Position numbers and translations under genes: made by a program | Notes under the pieces: generated by a model | The model's input: only the letters and a program-made list of their open reading frames with translations | Database searches by the model: none | Told to the model about the DNA's origin: nothing | Origin: VBAS01 sp035318985 | Lineage (GTDB): Bacteria > Bacteroidota > Bacteroidia > Chitinophagales > Chitinophagaceae | DNA: 52,940 nt | Assembly: GCA_035318985.1 (NCBI GenBank) | Contig: DATHDP010000080.1 | Location: forward strand, 1-52,940 | Direction: 5' to 3' | Shown here: positions 1 to 8,373 of the stretch, one piece after another | How the letters are laid out: each line of letters opens with the position of its first letter | Numbering within the stretch: the first letter of the stretch is position 1

Positions 1-142
1 GTGATCTCTTATTAACTCCGCTGTGTCTTGATGTAGCTTAGATGGAAAACTCGGTGTGAACGTCATTTGTAATTAGGTACTTATTCTTTTATCAATTCAT
101 GAAGGATGCTAAACTTGCCACCACGTCATAAATGTACACAAC

Positions 143-160
143 TGCTGATATAGATCAGCA
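143..160 (-). terminator. Hairpin just after the first gene
   Basis: A perfect 7-bp inverted repeat (TGCTGAT / ATCAGCA) with a 4-base loop lies four bases beyond the stop codon of the secreted-protein gene at 165-1199. It is placed like a transcription terminator for that gene, but no T-run follows on the - strand, so it may only stabilise the 3' end. I see nothing else in bases 1-142. Confidence 0.35.
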
Positions 161-164
161 CAGA

Positions 165-1199
165 TCAAATGCCGAATTCTGTGAAATATGCTTTAGCTAA
201 TAGCAAACGTTCTTTGCCTTCTGCTGTTGTAAAAGAAGCGTTCAAGTTATCATAAGTGTTTGTAAGAAGTGATTGCAGCCCTGCTGTACGAATAGAATGT
301 TCGACCTGGCTTAAGGTGTATAATATTTCTACAAGAAAAGAACCTAAAGCGGCTTCATCCGTAACCCTTAAACTAGATTGCTCAGGAGTGTATGCTTTAA
401 TAGTTTTTAGCTTTTCTTCAAAGATTGCATTTGTGTTTTTAATTATTAAAGCTTCATCAGGTTTGCTACTCTGCAGTTCAACAGCAATCAAAATTGCTTT
501 GTCTACCTTTTCTCCTGCCTGTTCCATTGCAGAATAAATTTTTTTGGCTTCGTCGTAAATACCGGCAATACTGTATACTTGTAATTTATACTCGTTTATA
601 TTTTTCCTAGGCTTGGCAAGATCTTTTTCAAGCTGGCTATTTATCCTTCTCGTAGCTCTTTGGATCCCTTGATTGTGACTGTGATAAATCTTTTCGTTAT
701 CCGGGTATTTTAAAATACATTGTCTTTCACAAAAGATGACCAAACCATGGTAACGGTACAAAGACATTTCATCAGGTTTCTCTTCTGTGAAGTTTTCATT
801 TACTTCATATTGTTTAAGATCTAATGCTTCTCCGTATCTTTTTTCATTAACCAGTTCGACAAATTTCTTATAAGCCTTTCTGCTTTTGTTTTCTTTGCAG
901 TCATCGCAGCAAGCGGAGGTCCATATTTTACCCCATTCGATCAGCTCTATCCGCAGCTCCTTATCGTCTTTTTTACTTTTGGATTTACCTCCTGTTATAT
1001 TACTGCTATTACCATTATCTGAACCAGTAGAACTTTTATTTGAAAAACTATATTGAGAAGGATCTCCATAACCTCCCAGCGTAAGGGTTGTGCCATCGCT
1101 GTATTTTGTAGTGACTGCCCTATAGTCTTTAGTATTTTGACCGAAAGCCAATGTGCTAATAAAACCCTGGAAAAACAAAATTGCTAAAGCATGCTTCAT
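165..1199 (-). CDS. Secreted protein of unknown function with a Cys-rich segment
   Basis: This encodes 344 residues beginning with a clear signal peptide (about residues 1-20, ending AFGQ). A Ser/Gly/Asn-rich, probably disordered stretch covers residues 45-78. A mostly helical, charged region follows, with an unusual CCDDC cluster (Cys97, 98, 101) and a second pair, CERQC (Cys157, 161), which could form disulfides or bind metal. The last 200 residues look like irregular helical repeats resembling TPRs, but I cannot assign a family. The gene ends next to a small hairpin and is separated from the upstream monooxygenase gene by about 100 bases, so it may be transcribed alone. The function is not known to me. 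Confidence 0.75.
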   Translation of the reverse strand: MKHALAILFFQGFISTLAFGQNTKDYRAVTTKYSDGTTLTLGGYGDPSQYSFSNKSSTGSDNGNSSNITGGKSKSKKDDKELRIELIEWGKIWTSACCDDCKENKSRKAYKKFVELVNEKRYGEALDLKQYEVNENFTEEKPDEMSLYRYHGLVIFCERQCILKYPDNEKIYHSHNQGIQRATRRINSQLEKDLAKPRKNINEYKLQVYSIAGIYDEAKKIYSAMEQAGEKVDKAILIAVELQSSKPDEALIIKNTNAIFEEKLKTIKAYTPEQSSLRVTDEAALGSFLVEILYTLSQVEHSIRTAGLQSLLTNTYDNLNASFTTAEGKERLLLAKAYFTEFGI

Positions 1200-1303
1200 A
1201 AGGTGGCATTTAGTTAAGCGTAAGATAGGCTTCTTTTTAAGAGCACTTACAAGTATTATAACTTATTCTCCTTGTATTACCCATAGTGCTATATTCATCT
1301 TGA

Positions 1304-2467
1304 TTATTGTTTATGTGGGCTGCCAAAAAACGCCAGCATTTTTTGGAGAGCAGCTGTACTGTGCATCTTATCTCCATTTTCTAATGATTCTTGTGCTGAC
1401 TCTGCTGCTCTTTTTCGCATTTGGTTTTCGTAAGAAGCAATTGAAGTTCGTATATCATTAAAATTTTCATTGCACAAACATTCGCTCAATTCTAACGCAT
1501 CAAGCATTGCCATATTAACCCCTTCGCCTGCAAATGGCGGCATCAAATGTGCTGCATCACCGAGCATTGTAAGATTTGGTAATGCTTCCCAGGTTTGATT
1601 TAAAGGCATACAATAGATCGGGATTGGAATAAAAGGCGTTTCGGCATTTTCAAACAACTCGTGCCACACGTTGCCCCATTCAGCAAAATCTTTTTTGAAC
1701 CACGAAAGCAATTTTGTTTTATCGGCGAGATCTAAATTTTTCAAATGACTTTCATCTGTTTTATAGGATAGGTAAAAAGCCAAACTGCCATCGCCTTTTG
1801 ATGCTACGATAAAACACTTTCCACCACCAAAAGCCATTATTTTTCCATCTTTCAAAAGTTTATTTATTTTCGGAGCAGTTGTTTCAGGATCATATACACT
1901 GCCCAATACGCCTGATACACCCGAATAAAAGGATTTTATATCAGTAATGTATGGACGAATTTTAGAATTAGCTCCGTCCGCGCCAATTACAATATCGGCA
2001 TAGACTGAAGTTTTATTTTTGAAATGCAACAACCAACCATCATTTTGTTTTTGCATTGAAGCAAATTGGCTATCCCACACAACGGTATCGGGCTGCAAAG
2101 ATTCCAACAACATATTTCTTAGCGGTCCTCTGTCAATTTCAGGTCGGAAATGTTCGCTGCCAAAATCTTCTTCGGGTTTTCCTTCGTGGTCAGAAAAAAA
2201 TATTTCTGCATTTTCATTTACAATGATCATTCTATCTGCACCAGGACGAAAGTTCTTTTTGAATTCATCTAATAGCTGTGCCTTGCGTAATGCCTTTAAG
2301 CCCGACTCTTCATGGAGATCAAGTGTTGTGCCTTGCAGCCGTGCATTTTTATTAAGATCTCTTTCATAAACTTTTACTGCTGCTCCTTTGAGTTGTAAAA
2401 GCCGGGCAAGTGTTAAGCCTCCGGGTCCGCCACCTACAATTGCGATTCGTTTATTTTGTAATAACAT
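1304..2467 (-). CDS. TetX-like FAD-dependent monooxygenase
   Basis: This 387-residue group A flavin monooxygenase has the expected motifs in order: dinucleotide-binding GGGPGG at 12-17 with YERD at the end of the second strand (34-37), the DG motif (IGADGANSKIR, 161-171) and the GD motif GDAAHLMPPFAGEGVN (303-318). The last is almost the same as in the tetracycline-inactivating enzyme TetX, as are the length and the TLDLH segment near residue 48. TetX hydroxylates tetracycline using NADPH and O2. Many chromosomal relatives have other aromatic substrates, so resistance is only possible here. An AraC regulator gene lies 30 bases upstream on the same strand, which suggests an operon. The product should be cytoplasmic. 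Confidence 0.85.
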   Translation of the reverse strand: MLLQNKRIAIVGGGPGGLTLARLLQLKGAAVKVYERDLNKNARLQGTTLDLHEESGLKALRKAQLLDEFKKNFRPGADRMIIVNENAEIFFSDHEGKPEEDFGSEHFRPEIDRGPLRNMLLESLQPDTVVWDSQFASMQKQNDGWLLHFKNKTSVYADIVIGADGANSKIRPYITDIKSFYSGVSGVLGSVYDPETTAPKINKLLKDGKIMAFGGGKCFIVASKGDGSLAFYLSYKTDESHLKNLDLADKTKLLSWFKKDFAEWGNVWHELFENAETPFIPIPIYCMPLNQTWEALPNLTMLGDAAHLMPPFAGEGVNMAMLDALELSECLCNENFNDIRTSIASYENQMRKRAAESAQESLENGDKMHSTAALQKMLAFFGSPHKQ

Positions 2468-2497
2468 GCTTTAGAAGTTTGTTTTGACAATGCAAAA

Positions 2498-3274
2498 CTA
2501 TTTCTTCGGCAACGCAGATAATAGTATAAATCGGTCGTTTTGGTTTTTGAATAATTCCTTCGGCACTACGCCAGAAAACTTTTTTACTTCTTTTATGAAA
2601 TGAGTTTGGTCGGCAAAGTTTAGTTCGGGAAAAAGTTTTCCTTCTTTGATGTGATGCAATGATGTTTTGAAACGAAGAATGTTGCAGTATGCTTTTAATG
2701 AAATTCCAAACTGCTCATTGAAGTAACGATTGATCTGCCGGCTGCTCCAAAAAACTTTGTCGGATAATTCTTTTACCGGCAAAGAACCATTTGAAGAATA
2801 GATCAAATCAAATAGTTTTTTCTTACGGCTATCAATATTTGGTTTAATTAGCGAGAGCATTTTTATAGAAACTTTTTTACAAAAGTTTTCAAAATCATTT
2901 AGGTCGCCTTTTTTGATTTCCCAAAAGCTAGTTGGCAAAGGATGAGCAGTGTTTAATAAAGATGCTGCTTTTATGTCTAACAAATATTCAATCGCAAGTA
3001 GTTTAAAGCTGACTGCAAACATTATGATCTTTGGGGAAATGGAATGTTGTCCTGGTTCTGTTCCTAAACCCATCTGCATAACATTGAAAGGTTCGGTTGA
3101 TGAATAGGAAAAAATAATGTCAAACCTGCCATCAGGTAAGCCAACTGTTTCATGTGCTGTATCTGATGTGTTTTCAAGCATCCAAAAACTTTCCACAAAA
3201 TCTGATAGTTCTGGAATTGGCTTGATTATTTTGAATTCAATACCGCTGTCGGTTATGTTATTAGCGCTTTGCAT
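2498..3274 (-). CDS. AraC-family transcriptional regulator
   Basis: This encodes 258 residues. The N-terminal 140 residues form a sensor-like domain of the kind that starts KPIPELSDFVESFW. The C-terminal 100 residues form the AraC double helix-turn-helix: SDKVFWSSRQINRYFNEQFG is the first HTH, and FADQTHFIKEVKKFSGVVPKE contains the second with the typical ..F.R..K...G..P.. ending. It lies directly upstream of the TetX-like gene and shares its strand. It is preceded by a strong promoter-like sequence, so it probably controls this two-gene unit. The inducer is unknown. Confidence 0.85.
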   Translation of the reverse strand: MQSANNITDSGIEFKIIKPIPELSDFVESFWMLENTSDTAHETVGLPDGRFDIIFSYSSTEPFNVMQMGLGTEPGQHSISPKIIMFAVSFKLLAIEYLLDIKAASLLNTAHPLPTSFWEIKKGDLNDFENFCKKVSIKMLSLIKPNIDSRKKKLFDLIYSSNGSLPVKELSDKVFWSSRQINRYFNEQFGISLKAYCNILRFKTSLHHIKEGKLFPELNFADQTHFIKEVKKFSGVVPKELFKNQNDRFILLSALPKK

Positions 3275-3296
3275 TTTTAAAATAAAGAAACGAAAG

Positions 3297-3326
3297 CAAA
3301 GATAGAATCATGTTTTTTAAAACAAA
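3297..3326 (-). promoter_or_regulatory. Promoter of the AraC/TetX-like operon
   Basis: On the - strand the sequence reads TTTG, 18 bases, TATCTTTG. This closely matches the Bacteroidota housekeeping consensus (TTTG, about 19-21 bases, TAnnTTTG). It would start transcription a short distance before the AraC start codon at 3274. Confidence 0.6.
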
Positions 3327-3371
3327 TGTAACAGCCCCGTTTTTCAGGGGTATTTGGGTTGCTGGCACGAA

Positions 3372-4199
3372 TTAATTTTCAGGATTTGTTTTCGCAGCTT
3401 CCCAACCGATCATGGCAGTTTTTCTTATACTCCCCCAATGATATTGACCAAAATCTCCTGTTGAACGTATCACTCTATGACAAGGAATTAAAAATGCAAC
3501 CGGGTTATCACCAATTGCGGTGCCTACCGCTCTTGATGCATTTGGATTGTTGATTGTATTTGCAATACCCGAATAAGTTGATACATCACCCATGGGAATT
3601 TTTAATAAAGCTTCCCATACTTTTATTTGAAATGGAGTTCCTTTTAAATGCAGTTTAATTTTTGAAAGATCTTTCCAGTCCTGCGTAAAAATGAATAATG
3701 CATTTTGCTGGATCGTATCAACTACTTGCCTGAATTGCGCATTTGGAAATTGTAATTGTAATTGTTGCAATGCATCTTTTTCATCATCAGCAAATGCAAG
3801 ATGGCAAATGCCTTTTGTTGTTGAAGCAACGATAATATTTCCAAACGGAGTTTCTGCAAAACTATAATTGATCTGCAATTGTTCGCCACCGTTTTTATAT
3901 TCTCCCGGTGTCATTCCTTCAATGCTGATAAATAGATCATGCAATCTGCTTGAACCCGATAGACCAGTTTCATAGGCCGTATCACTTACAGTATGCTGGT
4001 GCAAAAGTTTTTTTGCATGTTGCAAGCTGATATATTGTAAGAACTTTTTGGGACTTACACCAGCCCAATCTTTAAATAATCGCTGAAAATGAAATGGACT
4101 TAAATAAACCTCTTTTGCCACCGCATCAAGATCGGGTTGTTGCTGAAAATTTGATCGAATGAATTCAATTGCTTTTTTTATCCGTTCGTAATCTGTCAT
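3372..4199 (-). CDS. Ada-like AraC regulator / methylated-DNA-cysteine S-methyltransferase
   Basis: This encodes 275 residues from the ATG at 4199; a TTG nine bases earlier is also in frame. Residues 1-100 are an AraC-type DNA-binding domain (LSPFHFQRLFKDWAGVSPKKF). Residues 110-270 are the O6-alkylguanine-DNA alkyltransferase domain with the active-site motif PCHRV (acceptor Cys240) and the usual GTPFQIKVWEAL and GDVSTYSGIA segments. It repairs O6-methylguanine by suicide transfer of the methyl group. The N-terminal zinc/phosphotriester-repair domain of E. coli Ada is absent, so how it senses damage for its regulator half is unclear. This shorter architecture is common in bacteria. It appears to be a single-gene unit with its own promoter. 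Confidence 0.9.
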   Translation of the reverse strand: MTDYERIKKAIEFIRSNFQQQPDLDAVAKEVYLSPFHFQRLFKDWAGVSPKKFLQYISLQHAKKLLHQHTVSDTAYETGLSGSSRLHDLFISIEGMTPGEYKNGGEQLQINYSFAETPFGNIIVASTTKGICHLAFADDEKDALQQLQLQFPNAQFRQVVDTIQQNALFIFTQDWKDLSKIKLHLKGTPFQIKVWEALLKIPMGDVSTYSGIANTINNPNASRAVGTAIGDNPVAFLIPCHRVIRSTGDFGQYHWGSIRKTAMIGWEAAKTNPEN

Positions 4200-4215
4200 T
4201 GTTTTCAATTTAACA

Positions 4216-4246
4216 CAAAACTATATACAAGCAAAAGCCAAATCAA
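4216..4246 (-). promoter_or_regulatory. Promoter-like site before the Ada-like gene
   Basis: On the - strand a TTG, 20 bases and then TAGTTTTG fit the Bacteroidota -33/-7 pattern. Transcription would begin only a few bases to about ten bases before the ATG at 4199, giving a very short leader. This also supports the ATG over the upstream TTG. Confidence 0.45.
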
Positions 4247-4266
4247 CCCGAAACTTGCTTAAGAAT

Positions 4267-4345
4267 AAATCACGGAGACACAACGATACAAAATAAGACG
4301 GAGGTAACTCTGTGACTCTCTGTGAACTCAGTGTCGCAGTGGTTT
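4267..4345. repeat. Imperfect intergenic inverted repeat
   Basis: The arms AAATCACGGAGACAC (left) and GTGTCGCAGTGGTTT (right) are imperfect reverse complements, with about 12 of 18 positions matching across the full arms. The interior contains CTCTGTGACTCTCTGTGA. The sequence resembles the CACGGAG / CTCTGTG repeats often scattered between bacterial genes. Whether it recurs in this genome cannot be seen here. Confidence 0.35.
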
Positions 4346-4360
4346 AAATTTTAATTTCTG

Positions 4361-4369
4361 CATCTTTGC
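4361..4369 (+). promoter_or_regulatory. Possible -7 box before the saccharopine dehydrogenase-like gene
   Basis: CATCTTTGC lies 18 bases before the ATG at 4387 and differs from TAnnTTTG at one base. No convincing upstream TTTG element was found, so this is a partial match. Confidence 0.35.
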
Positions 4370-4386
4370 TTTCCAAAATTTGCTAT

Positions 4387-5514
4387 ATGAAAGTTGCAGT
4401 GTTAGGCGCGGGAATGGTTGGCAGTGCTATCGCAATGGATCTTGCATCACGTCATCATGTTACTGCTTTTGATGTGAGCAATGCTAATCTTGAATTGCTG
4501 AAAAAAAGAAACCCACGGATCGAAATACGACAAGCCGATCTCAGAGATTATTCATCTTACCCACACCTGCTTACTTCATTTGATATCATAGTGACTGCCG
4601 TTCCCGGATTTATGGGATACAAAACACTTGAAGCTGCGATTAACTGCGGAAAAAATATTGTTGACATTTCTTTTTTCCCGGAAGATGTTTTACAACTTGA
4701 CCAACTTGCAAAGGAAAAAGGAGTAACCGTGATCACTGATTGCGGAGTAGCACCGGGCATGAGCAATTTTATAATTGGTCATCATAATGAAGAAATGAAG
4801 ATTGAAGCACTGGAAATTTATGTTGGAGGATTACCCAAAGTGAGAAAGAAACCGTTTCAATACAAAGCGCCATTTTCTCCTGCTGATGTTATTGAAGAAT
4901 ATACAAGACCAGCAAGATTGATGGAGAATGGCCATATAATTGTCAGGCCGGCATTGAGTGAAGTGGAATGGCTACATTTTGAAGATCTCGGAACACTGGA
5001 GGCATTTAATACTGATGGTCTTCGATCATTATTATATACAATGCCGCATATTAAAAATCAAAAGGAAAAAACAATGCGTTATCCCGGGCATGTTGATATC
5101 ATTATATCATTAAAAGAAAGTGGATTTTTTAGCGAAACACCAATTGATATTAATGGGACAAAGATTGCTCCGATAAAAGTCACGTCACAAATTTTGTTCA
5201 ATGAATGGAAGCTTGGGTTAGAAGAGGAAGAGCTAACCGTGATGAAAGTAAAACTGACGGGTAATAAGGATGGTGAATCCAAAACTATAGAATGGAACCT
5301 GCTCGATTTTTATGATCATGAAACTAAAATTTCTTCAATGGCCCGTACAACAGGCTATACTTGTACCGCAGCCGTAAACCTCTTGGCACAAGATCTTTTT
5401 TCAGAGAAGGGTGTATTTCCACCGGAGCTTGTCGGTAAACACAAAAAATGTTTTGATTTTATACTTGATTATTTGAAAGAAAGAAAAGTGAATTGGATAA
5501 AGAAAGAATACTAA
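4387..5514 (+). CDS. Saccharopine dehydrogenase family oxidoreductase
   Basis: This encodes 375 residues. I start at the ATG of MKVAVLGAGMVG because the Rossmann glycine motif GAGMVG (residues 7-12) then falls in the usual place; a TTG seven codons earlier is also in frame but unlikely. The N-terminal half is an NAD(P)-binding fold (AFDVSN at the end of the second strand, TDCGVAPGMSNFIIG around residue 118). The C-terminal half is the saccharopine-dehydrogenase catalytic-type domain (FEDLGTLEAFNTDGLRSLL, MRYPGH). Relatives act in lysine metabolism, converting saccharopine, or on related amino-acid substrates; the exact substrate is not evident. Its stop codon overlaps the stop of the convergent SRPBCC gene by four bases. 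Confidence 0.85.
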   Translation: MKVAVLGAGMVGSAIAMDLASRHHVTAFDVSNANLELLKKRNPRIEIRQADLRDYSSYPHLLTSFDIIVTAVPGFMGYKTLEAAINCGKNIVDISFFPEDVLQLDQLAKEKGVTVITDCGVAPGMSNFIIGHHNEEMKIEALEIYVGGLPKVRKKPFQYKAPFSPADVIEEYTRPARLMENGHIIVRPALSEVEWLHFEDLGTLEAFNTDGLRSLLYTMPHIKNQKEKTMRYPGHVDIIISLKESGFFSETPIDINGTKIAPIKVTSQILFNEWKLGLEEEELTVMKVKLTGNKDGESKTIEWNLLDFYDHETKISSMARTTGYTCTAAVNLLAQDLFSEKGVFPPELVGKHKKCFDFILDYLKERKVNWIKKEY

Positions 5515-6032
5515 CTGCCTTCACAAAGTTTTTTCAGATTGTTCAATCCCGTTACAAATTGCACATTAAGGTCTTTGACGATCTTCGGGCCCATCAAACT
5601 TGCCATTGGCCAGGGAAGACCACCACTGTTTTGCCAGGTTACTTTTGTTTCATTACCATTACCCCAATGCTCAAATAGCCAGTTGTCTTTTGCTTTTGCT
5701 TTGAATGGTTTTAAAAATTCAAGATCAAAATGAATATGTTTATCATCGAGATCTCTGAGTGTTAAACTGCCAACACCAACTTTTTTTCCTTCCCAACCAT
5801 ACTTGTGACCGGGAGTTTTCGGAGTTCCTGTAATTGTTGATTTAGCAGAAGGGTCCATTTGTTGCCATGGATTCCATTTGCTATAATGGTTAAGATCGCC
5901 AACACGATTCATCACATCACCAACACTTTTATTAATGATCGTTGATTTCTCAACATTATAACTTTTGGGAAGCATCGCTGAAATGATCAACAACAAAACG
6001 ATAAGCCCGATGATAATATATATTACGATCAT
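5511..6032 (-). CDS. SRPBCC-family (START-like) membrane-anchored protein
   Basis: This encodes 173 residues. An N-terminal hydrophobic segment (about residues 2-20, VIYIIIGLIVLLLIISAML) acts as a membrane anchor. It is followed by a polyketide-cyclase/dehydrase-type SRPBCC fold (VEKSTIINKSVGDVMNRVGDLNHYSKWNPW, then WEGKKVGVGSLTL and TKVTWQNSGGLPWPM). Such domains bind hydrophobic ligands, and no catalytic residue can be pointed out. The 3' end overlaps the stop of the opposite-strand dehydrogenase gene (TAC TAA / TAG sharing four bases), leaving no room for a conventional terminator between them. Confidence 0.8.
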   Translation of the reverse strand: MIVIYIIIGLIVLLLIISAMLPKSYNVEKSTIINKSVGDVMNRVGDLNHYSKWNPWQQMDPSAKSTITGTPKTPGHKYGWEGKKVGVGSLTLRDLDDKHIHFDLEFLKPFKAKAKDNWLFEHWGNGNETKVTWQNSGGLPWPMASLMGPKIVKDLNVQFVTGLNNLKKLCEGS

Positions 6033-6047
6033 AACCTTAAGTTTGTT

Positions 6048-6079
6048 GTAAGTTACGGATTGAATACTTGTATCACAAA
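6048..6079 (-). promoter_or_regulatory. Possible promoter of the SRPBCC gene
   Basis: The - strand reads TTTG, 20 bases, TAACTTAC. The spacing fits the Bacteroidota consensus but the -7 box is only a partial match to TAnnTTTG. Confidence 0.3.
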
Positions 6080-6139
6080 CCTTTTATATAATCGTTCAAT
6101 GCAGCGTTTTATAGAACTTAAAGCAGATAAATAATTTAC

Positions 6140-8368
6140 TTATAAGCTTCCCAGTCCCGGAATTTCTCTTTTTAATATCTCTATAAAAGCAGGGTTAGTT
6201 GGCTCGGGCATTTGTGCATCCAATATCTTACCATCAGGCCCTATTAAAATATAACGAGGCATATAATCAATGCCATAAGACCTTCCAAACAGGTCCTTAT
6301 TATTACTACGCAAATGCAATACACGCATTGATCTTTGACTGGCTTCATTTTGCCATTCCCATTTACTATCATCAATGGACAACGCAACAAATGCGATCGC
6401 AGGGCTTGTATATTCCTCTGCAATTTTTTCAAAGATCGCAGATGGTGCAATACAAGTTCTGCACCAGGTCGCCCATACATCTATCACCACATAGCGTCCT
6501 TTAAAATTTTTAAGAGAGAAAGTGTCTTTATTTAATGCCGTAGTAATAAAATCAGGAGCGGCACTTCCACGTGTTAAACTATTTAATATGTAATGCAGTG
6601 CCAGTAATTGCTGCTGTATTTTCTGTTGTGAAATAACCGGAAGATATTTTGCGATCAGCATTTCCCTGCTTGCACTATCCCTTGTTCTGCCAACAAGTCC
6701 TTTTATTTTATTATAAACAAGATAATCTCTTAATGTGCTTGCTGGTAAAACGGTTGCTACTTTTGAAATATAAGCTGTATCGTTAGAGGGATTCAGTTTA
6801 TATTTCTGCTGATAATAGTCAGCAATGTTATCACGATACAAAGCATAACTTAGAAGAGTGCTATCATTATAGCTAACTGCATTCCTGATCGCATCAATAG
6901 ATTTTGGGAATTCCAGTGTTTCAGTTGGATGATATACTTTGAACCATTGTGCATATTTACCATCGAGTAATTTTATATAGTATAGAGAAAGTAATTTTTT
7001 CTGTAAAGCAATAAAATCATCGTTTGGTTTAAGATTATCTGCTGTTTTATAATTATTCAGATTATCAACCTCGTCATCCCAAAGCCGCATAACTTCAGCT
7101 GCAAATGCTTTTGGTGTCATTTCAGAACCATAATGTTCCAGCATATATTTATCACTACCATTGTCATTATTATCGGCCCCATTTCTTAAATACTCATTTT
7201 CGGGGATCCTGGTTCCTGATGAAGTAACCCGATCACGAATACCATCAATTTTTACCTTAAGGAACAAACTATCCTTGTTTCCAAAAAAGATCTTTTGATT
7301 GATAGCACCCAATCTAAATGAATAAACACCTGCAGGAATATTTTTTTCCGTGCTTGCACTAAATCGATTATCAGTTATGGGAATTTCAAGAACAGTATCC
7401 ATTAGTGGCTCGGCAAACAAATACGCCGTTTGGAATTTATCTTTTGATTCAACAGTTCCAGCAATTACTGTACGACTATGTGAAGCGGGTTGAACCGGCT
7501 TATTTATATATAAAAAAACTACGACGAACAAAACCAGGGGCACAAGCATATAAAGGATCCTTGGAATGGGTTTAAAGAAAGCCCGTTTAAAAGTTTTTCG
7601 CACATACCACTGATAGCCGAGCCATAATGCGGTCACCATCCAGGTAATACTTAGCCATTCATAATACATTAAAAAATTTCCCGCACTACTGCCTTCCGGA
7701 TTTAGTACAGTAAGCCCCGGGGCAATGTATGGCCACCATAATACTTTACGCATCGCAAAAAATATGGATCCTGCAATTGTGCCAACCAACCCGATGGAAA
7801 AAGGCCATAGAAATCCGCTGATGACAACAGAAAATAAATATTGAATACCCAAAACTCCCAGGCCTGCAACGAGTAATCTTAGTCCGAAACGAGTGATGAA
7901 TTCAACTGGAATTGAATGTTGGGTGAAACCAGGACTGTTTTTTACCAGCATAACAATAGTGCCACCTAGTAAACTAAAAAGTATAAGAGCAAGGATACAC
8001 AGAAATGCTACCACTATAGACACGCTGAATTTGCTCAGGTAAAGTGAAGGTTTAGAAATTGGTTGTACTTCTATTAACTTCCACCCACCTCCGCGATGTT
8101 CCATTTGTGTAAGACGTATCACAAGAAGTGTAAGAAAAATTGGAAAGAAAAAAAGACCAAAGCCTTGAAAGCAACTGGTGAGAAGCCTTTTCCATGAATT
8201 TTCCGAAGCAACAAATGTAAAATCACTTTCAGTTGTTAATAAACCGACCAATGTAAAGATCGCAGGGATAAACGCAGCCATGACCAATACCAGCCAAAAT
8301 GTTCCAGAGTTTCTCAATTTCAACCACTCTGCTTTAAATGCTTTTATATAATCAGAAAAGAAATTCAT
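6140..8368 (-). CDS. ABC-2 type permease fused to a thioredoxin-like (TlpA/ResA) domain
   Basis: This is a single 742-residue reading frame with two unlike halves. Residues 1-290 form an ABC-2 permease with about seven membrane segments (roughly 24-45, 68-88, 114-140, 162-182, 185-205, 240-256, 270-288). Residues 300-590 form a soluble linker with no domain I can name (VESKDKFQTAYLFAEPLMDTVLE.. resembles the N-terminal domain of Bacteroidota TlpA proteins). Residues 600-742 are a thioredoxin-like domain with APDF, the redox motif WCRTC (Cys636 and Cys639) and the cis-Pro loop MPRYI. The last segment should face the periplasm and could reduce or oxidise thiols of a transported or envelope substrate. 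It lies five bases after its ATPase partner gene. The fusion is unusual, and the frame shows no sign of a recent frameshift. Confidence 0.85.
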   Translation of the reverse strand: MNFFSDYIKAFKAEWLKLRNSGTFWLVLVMAAFIPAIFTLVGLLTTESDFTFVASENSWKRLLTSCFQGFGLFFFPIFLTLLVIRLTQMEHRGGGWKLIEVQPISKPSLYLSKFSVSIVVAFLCILALILFSLLGGTIVMLVKNSPGFTQHSIPVEFITRFGLRLLVAGLGVLGIQYLFSVVISGFLWPFSIGLVGTIAGSIFFAMRKVLWWPYIAPGLTVLNPEGSSAGNFLMYYEWLSITWMVTALWLGYQWYVRKTFKRAFFKPIPRILYMLVPLVLFVVVFLYINKPVQPASHSRTVIAGTVESKDKFQTAYLFAEPLMDTVLEIPITDNRFSASTEKNIPAGVYSFRLGAINQKIFFGNKDSLFLKVKIDGIRDRVTSSGTRIPENEYLRNGADNNDNGSDKYMLEHYGSEMTPKAFAAEVMRLWDDEVDNLNNYKTADNLKPNDDFIALQKKLLSLYYIKLLDGKYAQWFKVYHPTETLEFPKSIDAIRNAVSYNDSTLLSYALYRDNIADYYQQKYKLNPSNDTAYISKVATVLPASTLRDYLVYNKIKGLVGRTRDSASREMLIAKYLPVISQQKIQQQLLALHYILNSLTRGSAAPDFITTALNKDTFSLKNFKGRYVVIDVWATWCRTCIAPSAIFEKIAEEYTSPAIAFVALSIDDSKWEWQNEASQRSMRVLHLRSNNKDLFGRSYGIDYMPRYILIGPDGKILDAQMPEPTNPAFIEILKREIPGLGSL

Positions 8369-8373
8369 AACAA

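Noticed and set aside
1153..1461. A 102-residue + strand frame with a hydrophobic segment
   Set aside because: It lies across the ends of two better supported - strand genes and is their shadow.
3335..3350. CCCC / GGGG hairpin downstream of the Ada-like gene as a terminator
   Set aside because: The stem is only four bases with an eight-base loop and no T-run follows.
4366..4386. TTG start seven codons earlier for the saccharopine dehydrogenase-like gene
   Set aside because: The ATG at 4387 places the Rossmann motif at the expected distance from the N-terminus, and the TTG overlaps a promoter-like box.
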